A stretch of DNA of 64,000 nucleotides, taken from positions 1-64,000 of the forward strand of contig ML978219.1 in assembly GCA_010015745.1 (NCBI GenBank). Direction: 5' to 3'. A model generated the notes under the pieces. It saw only the letters and a list, made by a program, of their open reading frames with translations. It searched no databases and was not told the DNA's origin. The translations under genes and the position numbers were made by a program. Each line of letters starts with the position of its first letter. Position 1 is the stretch's first letter. The stretch is from Setomelanomma holmii. Its lineage: Eukaryota; Ascomycota; Dothideomycetes; Pleosporales; Phaeosphaeriaceae. Shown here one piece after another: positions 44,663-55,298 of the stretch.

Positions 44663-45459
44663 GGTGCTATGTTTTTGAAGCGTGATTGTGATACTGCTAT
44701 GGTCAAATTTGTGTGTAAAAGATGTGAAAGAGTGAAGGAACAATTGTGCGAAAGAGGGATTTTTGAAGATTATTTGAATCAAATTCTCTGTGATCCGGGT
44801 CCATGGTAGCAGTACATGCATGGTCGGCACCAAGCGCACAAGCTACCAAGGTTCGACCGCCAAGAACGACCCAGGCATCAACATAACACGTCACGTCTCA
44901 AGTCACCCTAAAAATTGCACACCTATCATAGTTGTGTGTAGCAAGGATTGCAGTAGTACGTCGAGTTAGTAAGTCGGTACTCAATCAAACGCCCTGTATT
45001 CCGCCCTGTATTCCGCCCTGTATTACGCCCTGTATTCCTCTAAAGCTCGGCATACATGCAAGACTTGAGCGGGATACCTCCTGTCGACGCAATATTCTGT
45101 CAGCCTGGAACAAATTGACCACAGAATGGTAACATCAACGCCATTCAAGTAGCGCACACAAGAGCCTCCCCATGACAACCTCTCGCAACACCCTGTATCA
45201 CCTCAGAAATCTTTGTCTATAGCAACAGCAGTTGGTAAAACCTTCTGAAGCTATCGAGGCTTGTGTAAGAACGCACAATAGCGAGGAACAGTAGGTCGCT
45301 ATGCATGAGCTGAACAGGCATGGGTTGCTGCGAAACCTGGTGGCGTAAAGAGAGACCAAGATCCTACTCAATCTCTCACCATGGCCTTCTCGCATGCCAC
45401 TGCATAATCCACCAGCACCTTCTCAGGCCTCAGACCAGACATCTGACGCCTTCTGAGTC
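44663..45459. other. intergenic with a short tandem repeat
   Basis: No gene seen; the 12-bp tandem array at 44995-45042 lies inside. Confidence 0.45.
44995..45042. repeat. four tandem copies of a 12-bp unit
   Basis: CGCCCTGTATTC is repeated four times with one A for C change in the third copy. Confidence 0.85.
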
Positions 45460-47167
45460 ATGAAGGTATTCAGCTCACCTTTCGATAAGGCCGACAACGC
45501 GAAAGGCACTTCTCCAGGCAGCACAGATTTCGCCGATGCTGGGTTTCCGACGAGCGAAGGCAATCAGACGAATTCGCAACGCGGGCTGCAACAAATCAGC
45601 GACGAACTCGACATCTATTAGAGAGATCTCCAGATAGCCTACAAACAAGCAGTCTGGCAAATAGAACTCACAATCAAGTGAGGTGAGCGTGTCAAACCTG
45701 TCGAGCACATCCGAATTCTACTACGCATCAAGAAGACTCTCCGCCACTACCGTGCGGCTAACATTCGACGTCCCTTGTCACCGCACGAATACAGAGCCCT
45801 CGTTGAGAAAGATAGGAAGAAGAACAATAGTAGAACATTCCTCCTTCTCTCATCCAAACAAGCTAAGGAATTTCTGTTAGACAGGCGACCTCGTATTTCA
45901 GTTCTTGTCCCATCCATGCTCGACCCCAGTGCGACGCCACTCCTAGACATAAACAGATTCCTAGACAGGCTTTCTACTATTGACAATATCAAAGTGCACA
46001 ACCACCTAGTAGCACCAAGCCAGATAGAAGAGGGTCTGTAGGCCACTGCAGGACCCACTGCGTCCGTCATTTGTCACTTCCGTGAGCCCGGATCCATCCT
46101 CAACATGTTGAACATTAGCCTAGATTTGTTGAATTTAATGCCGTCTTTCTTGGTCGACCTTCCCGGCTGGAACGTACTTCCTAGCCTAAAGGAAAGCAAC
46201 TACCAAGCAAAGCTCAAGTACTACAAGGAAGGAATCCAAAGCAGGGAGACAGACCTGAGCATGTCCTAGATTTTCCAGCTTCTGGCACGGCATGACGCCT
46301 ACTACGTCGTACACATGGACCGCGAAGGCGTAGTGACCGCAGTCCGAAGCGAACCCGGGGACAAGCTATGGTTGTCTTGGTCTCCAAGATCTCCGGAAGA
46401 CTTGAAGGAATGGGCATGGCGCGGCCAACCCTCGGGTACGCCATTCCCAAGTATACATTCGTCCAGGTGATTGGTTCATCCAGCCTGCTGGTACACCACA
46501 TCTCCTATACACGGGGTCCACAGCCTCAGCCACCTTGAAGCGAGGTCGTATGTTCATGCCCACGCAGAATCTCGACCGCCAAGCCGAGTGCCTAGTTGCA
46601 CAAGAATGGTCAGCTAGGAGCATCATCCACGAGGTGGCGGCGAGAGAGACGAAGCCAAGAATGGACGAGTTGGCCGCGTTAATGAAGGTGGATAACATCT
46701 CGTATCCGTGGCTAAGCAAAAAGCAGCAGATGAAATTCTGTGTTCTTCTTGAGGTACGTCTTCAGACACTGCTGCACCAAAGTAGGCTAACTTGAGTAGG
46801 AATGGGAGTATCAAGAGCGCGCGAGGATGTCGTTGCTCCTCAAAGTGTGTAGCATCGAAATGTGGCTGCCGCAAAGCCAGCAGGAAGCGCTATCCAAGGT
46901 GTGCACATGTGGAAGAAGCCTTAGCAACATCAAGAGGGCGGCAGCTGCATGCCCTTTCTAAACCCGTACAACGCCAACGCCGATCCTGAATGGATGTCTA
47001 AAGAGCAGAATGAAGAGGAATTAGCCGGAGTACCCTTGTAGAAAGGTGACCACATTAGATTGCTGGGAGAGATGCAACGTGGCGAATACGGTGGGCTCAC
47101 GACTGATGGACAGCCCGCAATGGACACCGACCAGCCAGATCGGCATCAAACCATACATACAGCGTAG
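45460..47167 (+). pseudogene. multiply disrupted gene, possibly JmjC/cupin-like
   Basis: A frame from the ATG at 45460 can be followed through in-frame stops at 45619 (TAG), 45679 (TGA), 46039 (TAG) and 46267 (TAG), a frameshift near 46467, a normal-looking intron (about 46755-46799, GTACGT...TAG), a further shift near 46961 and a TAG at 47039. Translated blocks include SPHEYRALVEKDRKKN, RISVLVPSMLDPSATPLL, HDAYYVVHMDREGVVTAV and DWFIQPAGTPHLLYTGS. The last (G/D-W-F-I-Q-P-x-G-x-P-H) resembles the second His motif of cupin/JmjC folds. The identification is weak; that the gene is dead is clear. Confidence 0.6.
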
Positions 47168-47219
47168 TCGCCCATTCTTATCCCCATACCATCCACCAAA
47201 CCCTACTCCTTGAAGTCAC

Positions 47220-48637
47220 TTACTGGCCCCAACTAAATTCATCCGCCCCATCCTTCCACTCCTCAAAAACCTTGACCGGGAACTGATCCGCAATATACTG
47301 ATACCCAGCAACACTAGGATGCAAATAATCCCCCGAATCATACTTCGCCTTCAACTGGCTCTGCACTTGCGGATCAGCCAACAATCTATCAAAGTCTACC
47401 ACTGCATCAAACGTCCCCGACTCCCTAATGAACTTATTAACCCTCTGTCTCGTATTCTCCTTCTCCGGATCGCTGTACGGCTGAATCGTCACATTCGCCG
47501 GCGCGTTGAACGGTGTGATAGTCGCTGCAAACACAGGGATACCGTGTGCGTGGATGAGTGTGATGATTTGTTGGTATGCCTGCTTAAGTCCTTCGTAAAT
47601 CCCATTCTGCGCATCCTTGGTAGTCGGCGCGGAGCCGATATCATTCACACCTTCGAAGATCATGGCGTAGCTGACACCCGGATGGGCGAGGACATCGCGG
47701 TCAATACGCCCAAAAGCATTCTGGCCTAGACTGTCTGCGAGAATGCGATTCCCGCCGGCGGCGAGGTTGCCGAAGGAAATGTGCTTCGTTGCGGTGTTGT
47801 TTTGTAAGCGGCGGAAGAGCAGGTCTGGCCAGCGGTTGTTTGCGTTGGTGGTGGAGCCGCGCCCGTCGGTAATGGAGTCGCCGACGATGAGGAAGGAGCC
47901 TTGCTCGGGTGGGACCCAGGCCTCGATGGAGGAGAGGAAGTACCAGTGCGCTGCGGATTGTGTTGTTGCATCTGTGATGGCGAGTTGGGCGGCGTCGACG
48001 GCGTTGCCAAATTGCCACCAGCTGGTGGTCCGAGAGCCGGGATGGGAGGTGATGCTGTTAGTGATTTGGCCTGTTGCTAGGTACATGGTTACTGTGACGA
48101 TTTGTTGGGCTTTGATGGAGAAGTTGATTGGGTCCGATACTGCAAGCGCGACATTGGGGATGCTGATGCTATCTTTGCCGGAGAACGTGATCTTTTGAAC
48201 AAATTCTGGGCTGAAGTTGATGGATGCCCGCTGTCTGGTTGGCTGGCAGGGCAACAGTGACCGCAGTAATGGGAAGGTTGGATCCACCGAAGACGTTGGA
48301 GATTTTGATGCGGATCTGATTCGCCTGAGCTGTCATGAATAGAGTCTGGCGAATGGTAGAGTTCACGAAGACAGCGCCGGTTTGATTCTAAAATCTCGTT
48401 AGTCGATGTTATGGAAATGATGAAGTGACATACGAATGGTGCAGGCGGCAAGTTTGATGGCTCAGTGAGCTGTGGCATTGAAGCCCAAGCATCAATCCAG
48501 TGGCCATTGGAGGGGTTTGGTCGAATTGCTCGTTTGGACACAGCATCTCATTCAATTCCTTTGGCCTGAACAGAGCTTACTGCTCCTATCGACAATACTG
48601 CTCCTATCGACAATACTGCTAACTTTGAAAAAATCAT
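47220..48637 (-). pseudogene. disrupted secreted SGNH hydrolase
   Basis: The ATG at 48637 opens a signal peptide (MIFSKLAVLSIGAVLSIGA) containing an exact 18-bp in-frame duplication. The frame meets TGA at 48548-48550 and continues AVSKRAIRPNPSNGHWIDAW. After a 46-bp intron (48388-48433) it reads FGGSNLPITAVTVALPANQTAG, then a one-base shift near 48228 leads to SINFSPEFVQKITFSG. The catalytic part is intact: IVGDSITDGRGS (Ser), FEGVNDIG (Asn), GDYLHPSVAGYQ (Asp, His), ending at 47220. With the two lesions corrected it would be a normal extracellular GDSL esterase; both would need to be sequencing errors for the gene to work. Confidence 0.75.
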
Positions 48638-49279
48638 CTTGACTTGGACGCAGATCTGCCTTCAACCGACCAAGGCCAAAGTGTGTCAGAATGCTAGGGC
48701 AGGGAAACTGCATGTTGAATAGTTTACCGCGTCGGCGGAACTAACATTACGGGTATAGGGATGATATGAAGCTAGGAGGGATCCCCAAGACGAATGTGGT
48801 AAAGAATCTAGAATGCGCAGGAACCAATGCATGAATGGTTGCCTGGGGAAGCGTTGGGGTCGTGGGGGTCTGCAGAGATGAACGGTTAAAGTGCGGACAG
48901 CCGCACAACCTGGTTGGTGGGCTTACAGCCCTGTTTTATCCATCGGCTACAAACCGTGTAAAAGAGCTTGACATCGTCACCGCTGCGTTTGGAAAAAGAG
49001 ACTTGAAAATAGTTCGAGTCAGAAAGAGTCCTGTATAGCTTCAAGGACTTGAAATCTAATCGTGTTCGTTGGTATCATCGCATGTTCTATCAATCCATAC
49101 ACAAGCCTGTGGACGTCAGAAACGTCCATTAACGACGCATGATACGCACCTTCGCGTCCTACAATGAGCACTTCATGCAGGCCCGCACCCGTCCAAATAT
49201 ATCCCATGACACGTCCGGAATGACTTGGCGACATCCTCAATAATACGTTTATAGTAGCTTCTGAAGACCTTTGCGACTC
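48638..49279. other. intergenic, nothing recognised
   Basis: About 640 bp with short motif-free frames. Confidence 0.45.
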
Positions 49280-50009
49280 TCAGAAGTCATCGTCGTCGTC
49301 AGTTTTCTTCTTCTTCCGGCTCGCTTTCTTCTTCTTGCCATCCACATCCATGGCGTCCTCGCTCTTCTCGGGTGCGTCGGCTACCTTGGAGACAATGTCG
49401 TTGAGGAAGTCGAACTGCTCATTGGTAGTGATAGCTTGTTTGAGGTGGAGGGTGGTGACGCGTTTTGAGTTGCGCGCCTTGGCCTCGGCGGCGGCCTTGG
49501 TAACGAGGGAGATCATGAAGAGTTCCAATGCCTTGGCTGCAGAATGGTCAGTATATCGCGAATAAGTTCAGGATAGCGTAAGACGTACAAACAACAACAG
49601 GCGTAACCTGCGCGACCTTGCCCACGTCGTCGTCGGCCTGCATGATGCGCTTTATTCGCGCAACGGGAAAGTGATTCTTGATGACGATGTCGTCGACATT
49701 AGGAGGCAGCGTAGATCCGCCGGCGCCATTGCCGGCATCTGGCAGCTTGCCTATCGATACCGGCGCGTCTGGTGTGTAGTCGGCATCTTGCATGCTCTCC
49801 TCCTTGCGGACGCCGCGAGGCATCGAAGGCTGCAGAACGGTTTGCGACGCGGTTTTATCCTGCGAGGCGGGGCTGGACGTCGGGGTTATAAAGGGCGCGA
49901 TATGCGAGACGGAACCGCGGTAGCCTTGGTGCTGTGGGTGTAAGGGCACCTCTCCGGGGGAGTAGTATGAGGAAAGGTCCGGGCTTTTCGGTGCCCAGTT
50001 GCTGTCCAT
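49280..50009 (-). CDS. negative cofactor 2 alpha (Bur6/DRAP1), histone-fold repressor
   Basis: Two exons (50009-49589 and 49536-49280; 52-bp intron) give 225 residues. After a disordered N-terminus comes an H2A-type histone fold (about 108-188): HFPVARIKRIMQADDDVGKVAQVTPVVVSKALELF, then AEAKARNSKRVTTLHLKQAI and QFDFLNDIVSKV. The spacing matches DRAP1/Bur6. The C-terminus is a KKKK and DDDD tail. With NC2-beta it binds TBP on DNA and controls preinitiation complex assembly. The intron falls in the fold helix, between VVV and SKALELF. Confidence 0.9.
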
Positions 50010-50728
50010 TGGTTGGGGCGACGTGTTTATGTACTGCTGGATGCGGGCATGGCACTAATAAACTGTATAATTGGTCGGCTAAGCGAGCAGAGCTGCAAGA
50101 TCGTGCCAGATGCAGCGTCACTGAGAGGCACTGGTGCGGGTAGGGCGGTGAGGGGTTGAGAGACTTTTGGGGAAGGCGTCAGCGGCAGAAAGTGGCAGGC
50201 GCGGTCGGGAATCTGGGCGGGGCATGCACGACTTTTATCGTTAAGCAGGCGCAGGGGGCTGCGACTGCCAAGCTTTTGCGCACCTCGCCGCGACAAAAAC
50301 AGTTCGCCAGACTCGACGGGCTGACCCCTTTCACCCTTCGCCGTCATGCTTCACGCTGTGGAGTGGTTGTGAACGGGCGCGCAAAGCCGTGGATGACGAC
50401 ACGAGCACGCCGGAGACTCCGCGATCATTGCAAACGTCGTGGTGCCTGTTCTTGCTGGGCAATGACGAAACCCGCCCCCAGCGCGTCTGCCTGAGGTTGT
50501 GGTTGATCGGTGCAGCAGAACAGGCAGTCGCTGATGGTAATTACTTGATCTAATCTGACACGCTGCGCGCATTTCTAATTTGGTGGGGGCGGATATCCTC
50601 CTGACCATTTTTCCTCGTGGTCTTCTTTGTTGAAGACGAAGACGTCGATATCGCGGACCGGGACCAGCCTTTTGGCCCTGTCGATCCTGCGCAGTCATCG
50701 CGCCGTACATAGATTCGGACGAATCGCA
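50010..50728. other. intergenic, nothing recognised
   Basis: About 720 bp holding the Bur6 promoter and the 3' flank of tafazzin. Confidence 0.45.
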
Positions 50729-52016
50729 TCACGTATCTTTCGTTATGCTGCCGTCTTTCTTGAGACCTTCCCTCTGTGGCCCCTCTCGTAACCAAGTTTC
50801 GGCAAGGCTGTTCTTGGGGTCATCCTCAGGGTACCCGCGCTGCCGCCTAACGTCCAGTACCGCCTGGCGTATCCTCCTTGTGCACTCTTTGCGTAGGCTG
50901 ACAGCCTCGTCTGAGTACTTGAGTGTGTCGTTCAAAACGCCGATCGCCAGCGTGCCCTCGGCCTGTTCTTCTCGTGCGCGTATTTGCTTCCACCGTCTTC
51001 GCAAGTCTCCAAAGGCTTCCTCTGCATCTAGCCTTTCGCCGAATGTGACCCTCACATTCTTGAACGGTCGAGGTATGAATCGTGGGAAGGTTCGCGTCTC
51101 GTGCATAATCTCGTCAAAGCCCTCGATGAAGATAGGCACGATGTCCGGCATCGGCTCGCTCTCCAGAATGAGTCGCGAGACACCCCACTTGAAGTAGCGC
51201 ATGATGCGATCTTCCGTCTGGTGTATCATGCCTTCAGGGAAGATGTGCACCCAAGCGTGCCGCCTTGTGAGATATGCTGAGGGTGCTGGGAACGTGTCTT
51301 GCCCATTCGTTGAGAAGGTAAGGTGGCCTTCAGTGAACGGATCTATGAGGTCAGGACTCTTGGGCGACGTGGTAGGCCTTTGAGGAGGGCTGTTCTCGTG
51401 GAGGAAGGGGCCGCGCGACAGTAACCGAATTGCTTGCGTTATGGTAGGCTGGAATAGGCCGCCGTGTTGCGAGTGCATCGATCGGTGAGTCGGCAAGGTC
51501 TGGCCTAGAGTGAAGAACGTAGATAGACCTCTGTTCTTCTGTTACTATGGGCGCCGTATGCGTGTTCATGAGCCATACTTGTTCGTGAAGCATAAGTCGT
51601 AGCTTCCCAATCCCCATCGTAGGTTGTCCGGATCAAACAAATAGCCTACGGGTAGTATGCCCCAGATTAGAGGATCATCCATACTAGACAGTGTCAGTAA
51701 AGGCAGTCTGGCAATAGGTTGCAGCGCCTTGGTTTGTGGTCGCACATACACGGAGATGTGGTTCGACACTGGCGCATATTAGACAGGCTTTCTTATCGTC
51801 TCGAACATATCGCATACCGGTGATGAGTCCCCTTTGCCTTGCACCGACATCTTCCCGCTCATCGAGAAGCCTCAAGAACTCCTCCATCCCATGAGTCTCC
51901 ACCCGACTGAGGCCCGCCAGAAAGCTTTTGCACAGCATGCCTACTGCGCCCATGGTGACGGCCGAAGCTGCCCGCCATGGCGTGCTTGGAGCCTCGGGCT
52001 GCTCCTCCGGTCGCAT
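50729..52016 (-). CDS. tafazzin (cardiolipin remodelling acyltransferase)
   Basis: Four exons (52016-51818, 51768-51750, 51683-51579, 51530-50729) give 374 residues. The second exon is a 19-nt microexon. It codes SNHIS, and with its neighbours makes the acyltransferase motif NHISVMDDPLIWG (H-x4-D). Further motifs are LGQTLPTHR, GGLFQPTITQA, WVHIFPEGMIHQ (the FPEG block) and RYFKWGVSRLILE, ending in a long basic C-terminus. Tafazzin transfers acyl chains between phospholipids in mitochondrial membranes to mature cardiolipin. Start chosen at 52016 (MRPEEQPEAP), since the upstream extension has no ATG. Confidence 0.92.
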
Positions 52017-52378
52017 CGGGGGAAATGGTGAAGTGAGAAAACATGGACATTCTCGGATCGAAAACACTTCGCCATGGATGACATCGCCAGGAACCGGAAT
52101 TTCGCGACAGGGATTGCACGCTAGTATTGCGCTAAGCTCGGGCCGACTTCCGCAACGTCGCAGACTTCAACACCACGGTTGAACAACATTCTTTCGCAGG
52201 CGCTCGAGGTAAAACTAGAGATTACCGCACGAGACACGTCTTGGTACGATCTGGAAGTGTTTGCGATCAGCTCAGACTACGCAATAACGCAGCCTTGGCA
52301 AGGAAAGCATAATTCAACCAACCGCTGCGCGACTTTCCCTCAAACGAAGTTGGGAGTCTTTACTGGGCGCTGTTCACC
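52017..52378. promoter_or_regulatory. divergent promoter region, tafazzin and NOSIP
   Basis: 362 bp between outward-facing starts; no specific element is seen. Confidence 0.4.
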
Positions 52379-53464
52379 ATGCCGCCACCAAAGACCATAT
52401 TCACAGCATATGAACGTAACGCGCTCAAAGATAGGTGGGGATCACAAGCCACGCGTCTGACACGAGATTCATTCTTACCCTTCGGATCGTGCCAGTTATG
52501 CCTACTGCCATCAGTAGATCCAGTGTGCTGTCCACAAGGCGACCTATTCTGCCAGGAGTGCGCGATGACCAATCTACTCGCTCAACGAAAAGAAATGAAG
52601 CGCATGGAGAAAGTGCACGAGCGGCAAAAGTTGGAAGACGACGATCAGCGATCGAGAGAAGACGAGGCAGCACGGCTCAGGGCGGTCGAGGAGTTTGAGG
52701 CTGTTCAAGCGGGTCTCGAGGCAATAGTTGGCGCGGGCTCGAAGGTCATAGGGCGGCAAAACGGCAAGATCGTTGTTGAGCAGGAGCACGATTCGAAAGC
52801 GGGCGAAGGTCGAGGAACGAAGCGGAAGTTTGAAATAGATGAAGAAGAGTTGAAGCGCATAGCTTCAGAAGACCGGACGAAAGCCAAGCTCACGCTAGCG
52901 GAAGAACGCAAAGCAGCACGAGGCCACCTTCCCAGTTTCTGGGTACCCGGCGAGACACCAGACCAACATCACAAGAACTCGGACAAGGCGAAGCACACCC
53001 CAATATGTCCATCGAGTGACCCTGAGCACGCCCATAGCCTGTCGCTCAAATCCCTTACGAGCGTCAAATTTAACGAAGAGAAGTCCACTGAGACCGGCAA
53101 GACGATTTGGACATGTCCGAGCTGCAGGAAAGCTCTCAGCAATAGCACCAAAGCCATGGTCGCTATACCTTGCGGCCACGTTTTGTGTAAGCCTTGCGTA
53201 GACAAGTTCCTAAAACCAGAACATCGACATCATCGAGACGCACACGATGCTGCGCCAGAGCCTGACTCGATACACTGTTATGTATGTGACACAGATCTGA
53301 CAAATGTGCCGGAAGAGAAGGAGAATAGCAAGCAAGGCAAGAAGAAGAAGGAAAAGGAGAAGGGACCGAAGCCTGGACTTGTGGAGATTAGGAGTGAAGG
53401 AACGGGTTTCGCGAGTGGTGGGAAAGCTATGGTCAAGAGAGATGGAGTGGCATTTCAGGTATAG
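52379..53464 (+). CDS. NOSIP-type E3 ubiquitin ligase
   Basis: A single exon gives 361 residues. The split zinc-less/RING-like U-box is visible as an N-terminal half (CQLCLLPSVDPVCCPQGDLFC-Q-ECAMTNLLAQ) and a C-terminal RING (WTCPSCRKALS, AIPCGHVLCKPCVDKF, CYVCDTDL). A coiled coil lies between (RKEMKRMEKVHERQK). The C-terminal GLVEIRSEGTGFASGG...GVAFQV is typical. In metazoa NOSIP is a ubiquitin ligase, and fungal homologues are often linked to the spliceosome. Confidence 0.9.
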   Translation: MPPPKTIFTAYERNALKDRWGSQATRLTRDSFLPFGSCQLCLLPSVDPVCCPQGDLFCQECAMTNLLAQRKEMKRMEKVHERQKLEDDDQRSREDEAARLRAVEEFEAVQAGLEAIVGAGSKVIGRQNGKIVVEQEHDSKAGEGRGTKRKFEIDEEELKRIASEDRTKAKLTLAEERKAARGHLPSFWVPGETPDQHHKNSDKAKHTPICPSSDPEHAHSLSLKSLTSVKFNEEKSTETGKTIWTCPSCRKALSNSTKAMVAIPCGHVLCKPCVDKFLKPEHRHHRDAHDAAPEPDSIHCYVCDTDLTNVPEEKENSKQGKKKKEKEKGPKPGLVEIRSEGTGFASGGKAMVKRDGVAFQV

Positions 53465-53821
53465 CGACGGCTGCCCATAAAACCCGAAGTGTGACAGCGA
53501 GCAAGTCGAGTTTACAATCCAACCTTGAATGCACGTGAGTGTGAATATGAAGTCGATAGCCACAGCGCATCCGATTCTCCGGAGCCATCGAAGAGCGAGC
53601 GTACTTTGAGTAGGTGATCTGGATTGCTTGATATGTTTACCATGCGGTCTCCGAGACCAGACATTTCAGTGATTGAACTTGTTCACATTGCACTTCGACT
53701 GTCGTTAGTAACAATCCCTCCCGCACTTATGTCAGTGCAATGAATTTGTCCCTGCCTTGTCAGTCAGGTGTGTTGCGGAAGGTTCGCTCGCAAGTTCAAT
53801 ATCCGAGCTCGTCATGACTCA
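53465..53821. other. convergent intergenic region
   Basis: About 360 bp, no gene supported. Confidence 0.45.
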
Positions 53822-54899
53822 TCAAATCTTGCATGGCCAATCTTTCCGAACAACCTTCTTGAGTCCATCGTCATGCCTCTCCTTAACAGGTCGCGCGAGC
53901 CATTCACTTGAGCCAAAAGCCACGCGGGCAAGGTCAATGTCAAGGATGCCGTTCATGTGCCAGATGTCCGAAGATTGCATCTCCTCCATCTCTAGGCACT
54001 GGGCGCAGAATTCGCCGTGAATTGCGTCCAGGCTTCTGTCATTGGTCCACGGAGCAAAGACTGCCGAGATCTTGCAGCTCTCGTCAAGGCCTTCAAAGAT
54101 GAACGATTGCGGTTTGGCGTAACCGTTCCGAGCCAGGGCCTCGGAAGCTTCTCCAACATCGTAATATGTTGTCCTTAAGTGGTCCTGTCTTGTTGAACGA
54201 AGGTGTCGTCTGAGAGAAGGCAGGACAAAGCTCGGGAGAGCACTCGCGCTTAGCAAGGCTGAGACCTGAAGGGATCGGGCAACATGTAATTCTTCATCGT
54301 CACCTTCGTCCGAGTCGTAGTCGTCTTCTCCGGGACCAGTGAACATGAGCAACACGTCAACTATGTCCTTTGGGCCTGGGAAATTGTCACATGATCCACC
54401 AATCCAGAGGCAGGTGCGACGGAGCTTGAAGACATCGAGATAGGGTGCAGGCTTTCCGCAGCCTAGATCGTATGTCACCTGGCACAACTTGACATAAAGC
54501 TGCTGGATTGTGAATGTGTGTACCGTACGAGCACCGATCGCCATGCGAACAGCGTTCGGCGCACATGACATAGTCTAAAAGCTTTTTAGCTCTCGGTTGC
54601 TTTGATTGAGAGTACTAGCACACCTTCTTGAACTCTGGCATTTCCTTGATAGTGGCCATTACTTTCTCATTGACGCGACGGAAGACGAGCAATGATTGAA
54701 CGTCGACAGCTCTCAGTACCTGGCAACAGAGTTCTGTCAGTAGCGTCTCCAGTGCTCCGAGTGACGCCTTCGGAATGAGCCAGGGCTGGCGGCCATAGTC
54801 CAGCGGACAGTACTCGAGTAAGATCTTCGGATCGAGCATGTCGCCGTTGAGCAAATCCATGGCAGTACCTTGATTATCGGAGAGATGGAGTTCGTCCAT
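53822..54899 (-). CDS. F-box protein (intact member of a local pair)
   Basis: Two exons (54899-54624 and 54574-53822; 49-bp intron) give 342 residues. The F-box-like helix bundle is at about 47-85 (LETLLTELCCQVLRAVDVQSLLVFRRVN). Then comes a substrate-side region with NAVRMAIGARTVHTFTIQQLY, a CLWIGG block and a late pair of cysteines (FCAQCLEME). F-box proteins hand substrates to SCF ubiquitin ligases. The dead gene at 43626-44662 shares VRM...HTFT.xQL, APW and CxxC, so the two come from one duplicated family. The target is unknown. Confidence 0.75.
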
Positions 54900-55298
54900 C
54901 GTGTGGCGTACGATGAGCTACGGTGGTGAGGTGGGTGTAGAGAAAATTAGAGCAAGGCTGTGAGGAGCGTTTATTATGGTCACCCACGCGCTGCACTACC
55001 GCAATACCACGTGAGTGACGCGGCCAAGGCTCTTTCCTCATCTAGATCCGCTTTCACCTGGACGATAAGAACTCGAAAGTCTTTAATTAGGAATTGTACC
55101 AGTCCAGCACTACGGATGACTCAGTTATAGCGACGTACATAACTCTGTACAAGTCAACTCATAGCTGACGCAAAGCAATGGAATCGATAGCGGTGAGCTC
55201 AGTGTTATGAATGGCTGTAGGTAGACACGCTATGGTATCACCAGCATCGATGGAAGCAGAAGGAAACGCTGGCCTATAATACTGTGTTCAAATTTGAT
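54900..55298. other. intergenic, nothing recognised
   Basis: About 400 bp without a supported gene. Confidence 0.45.
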
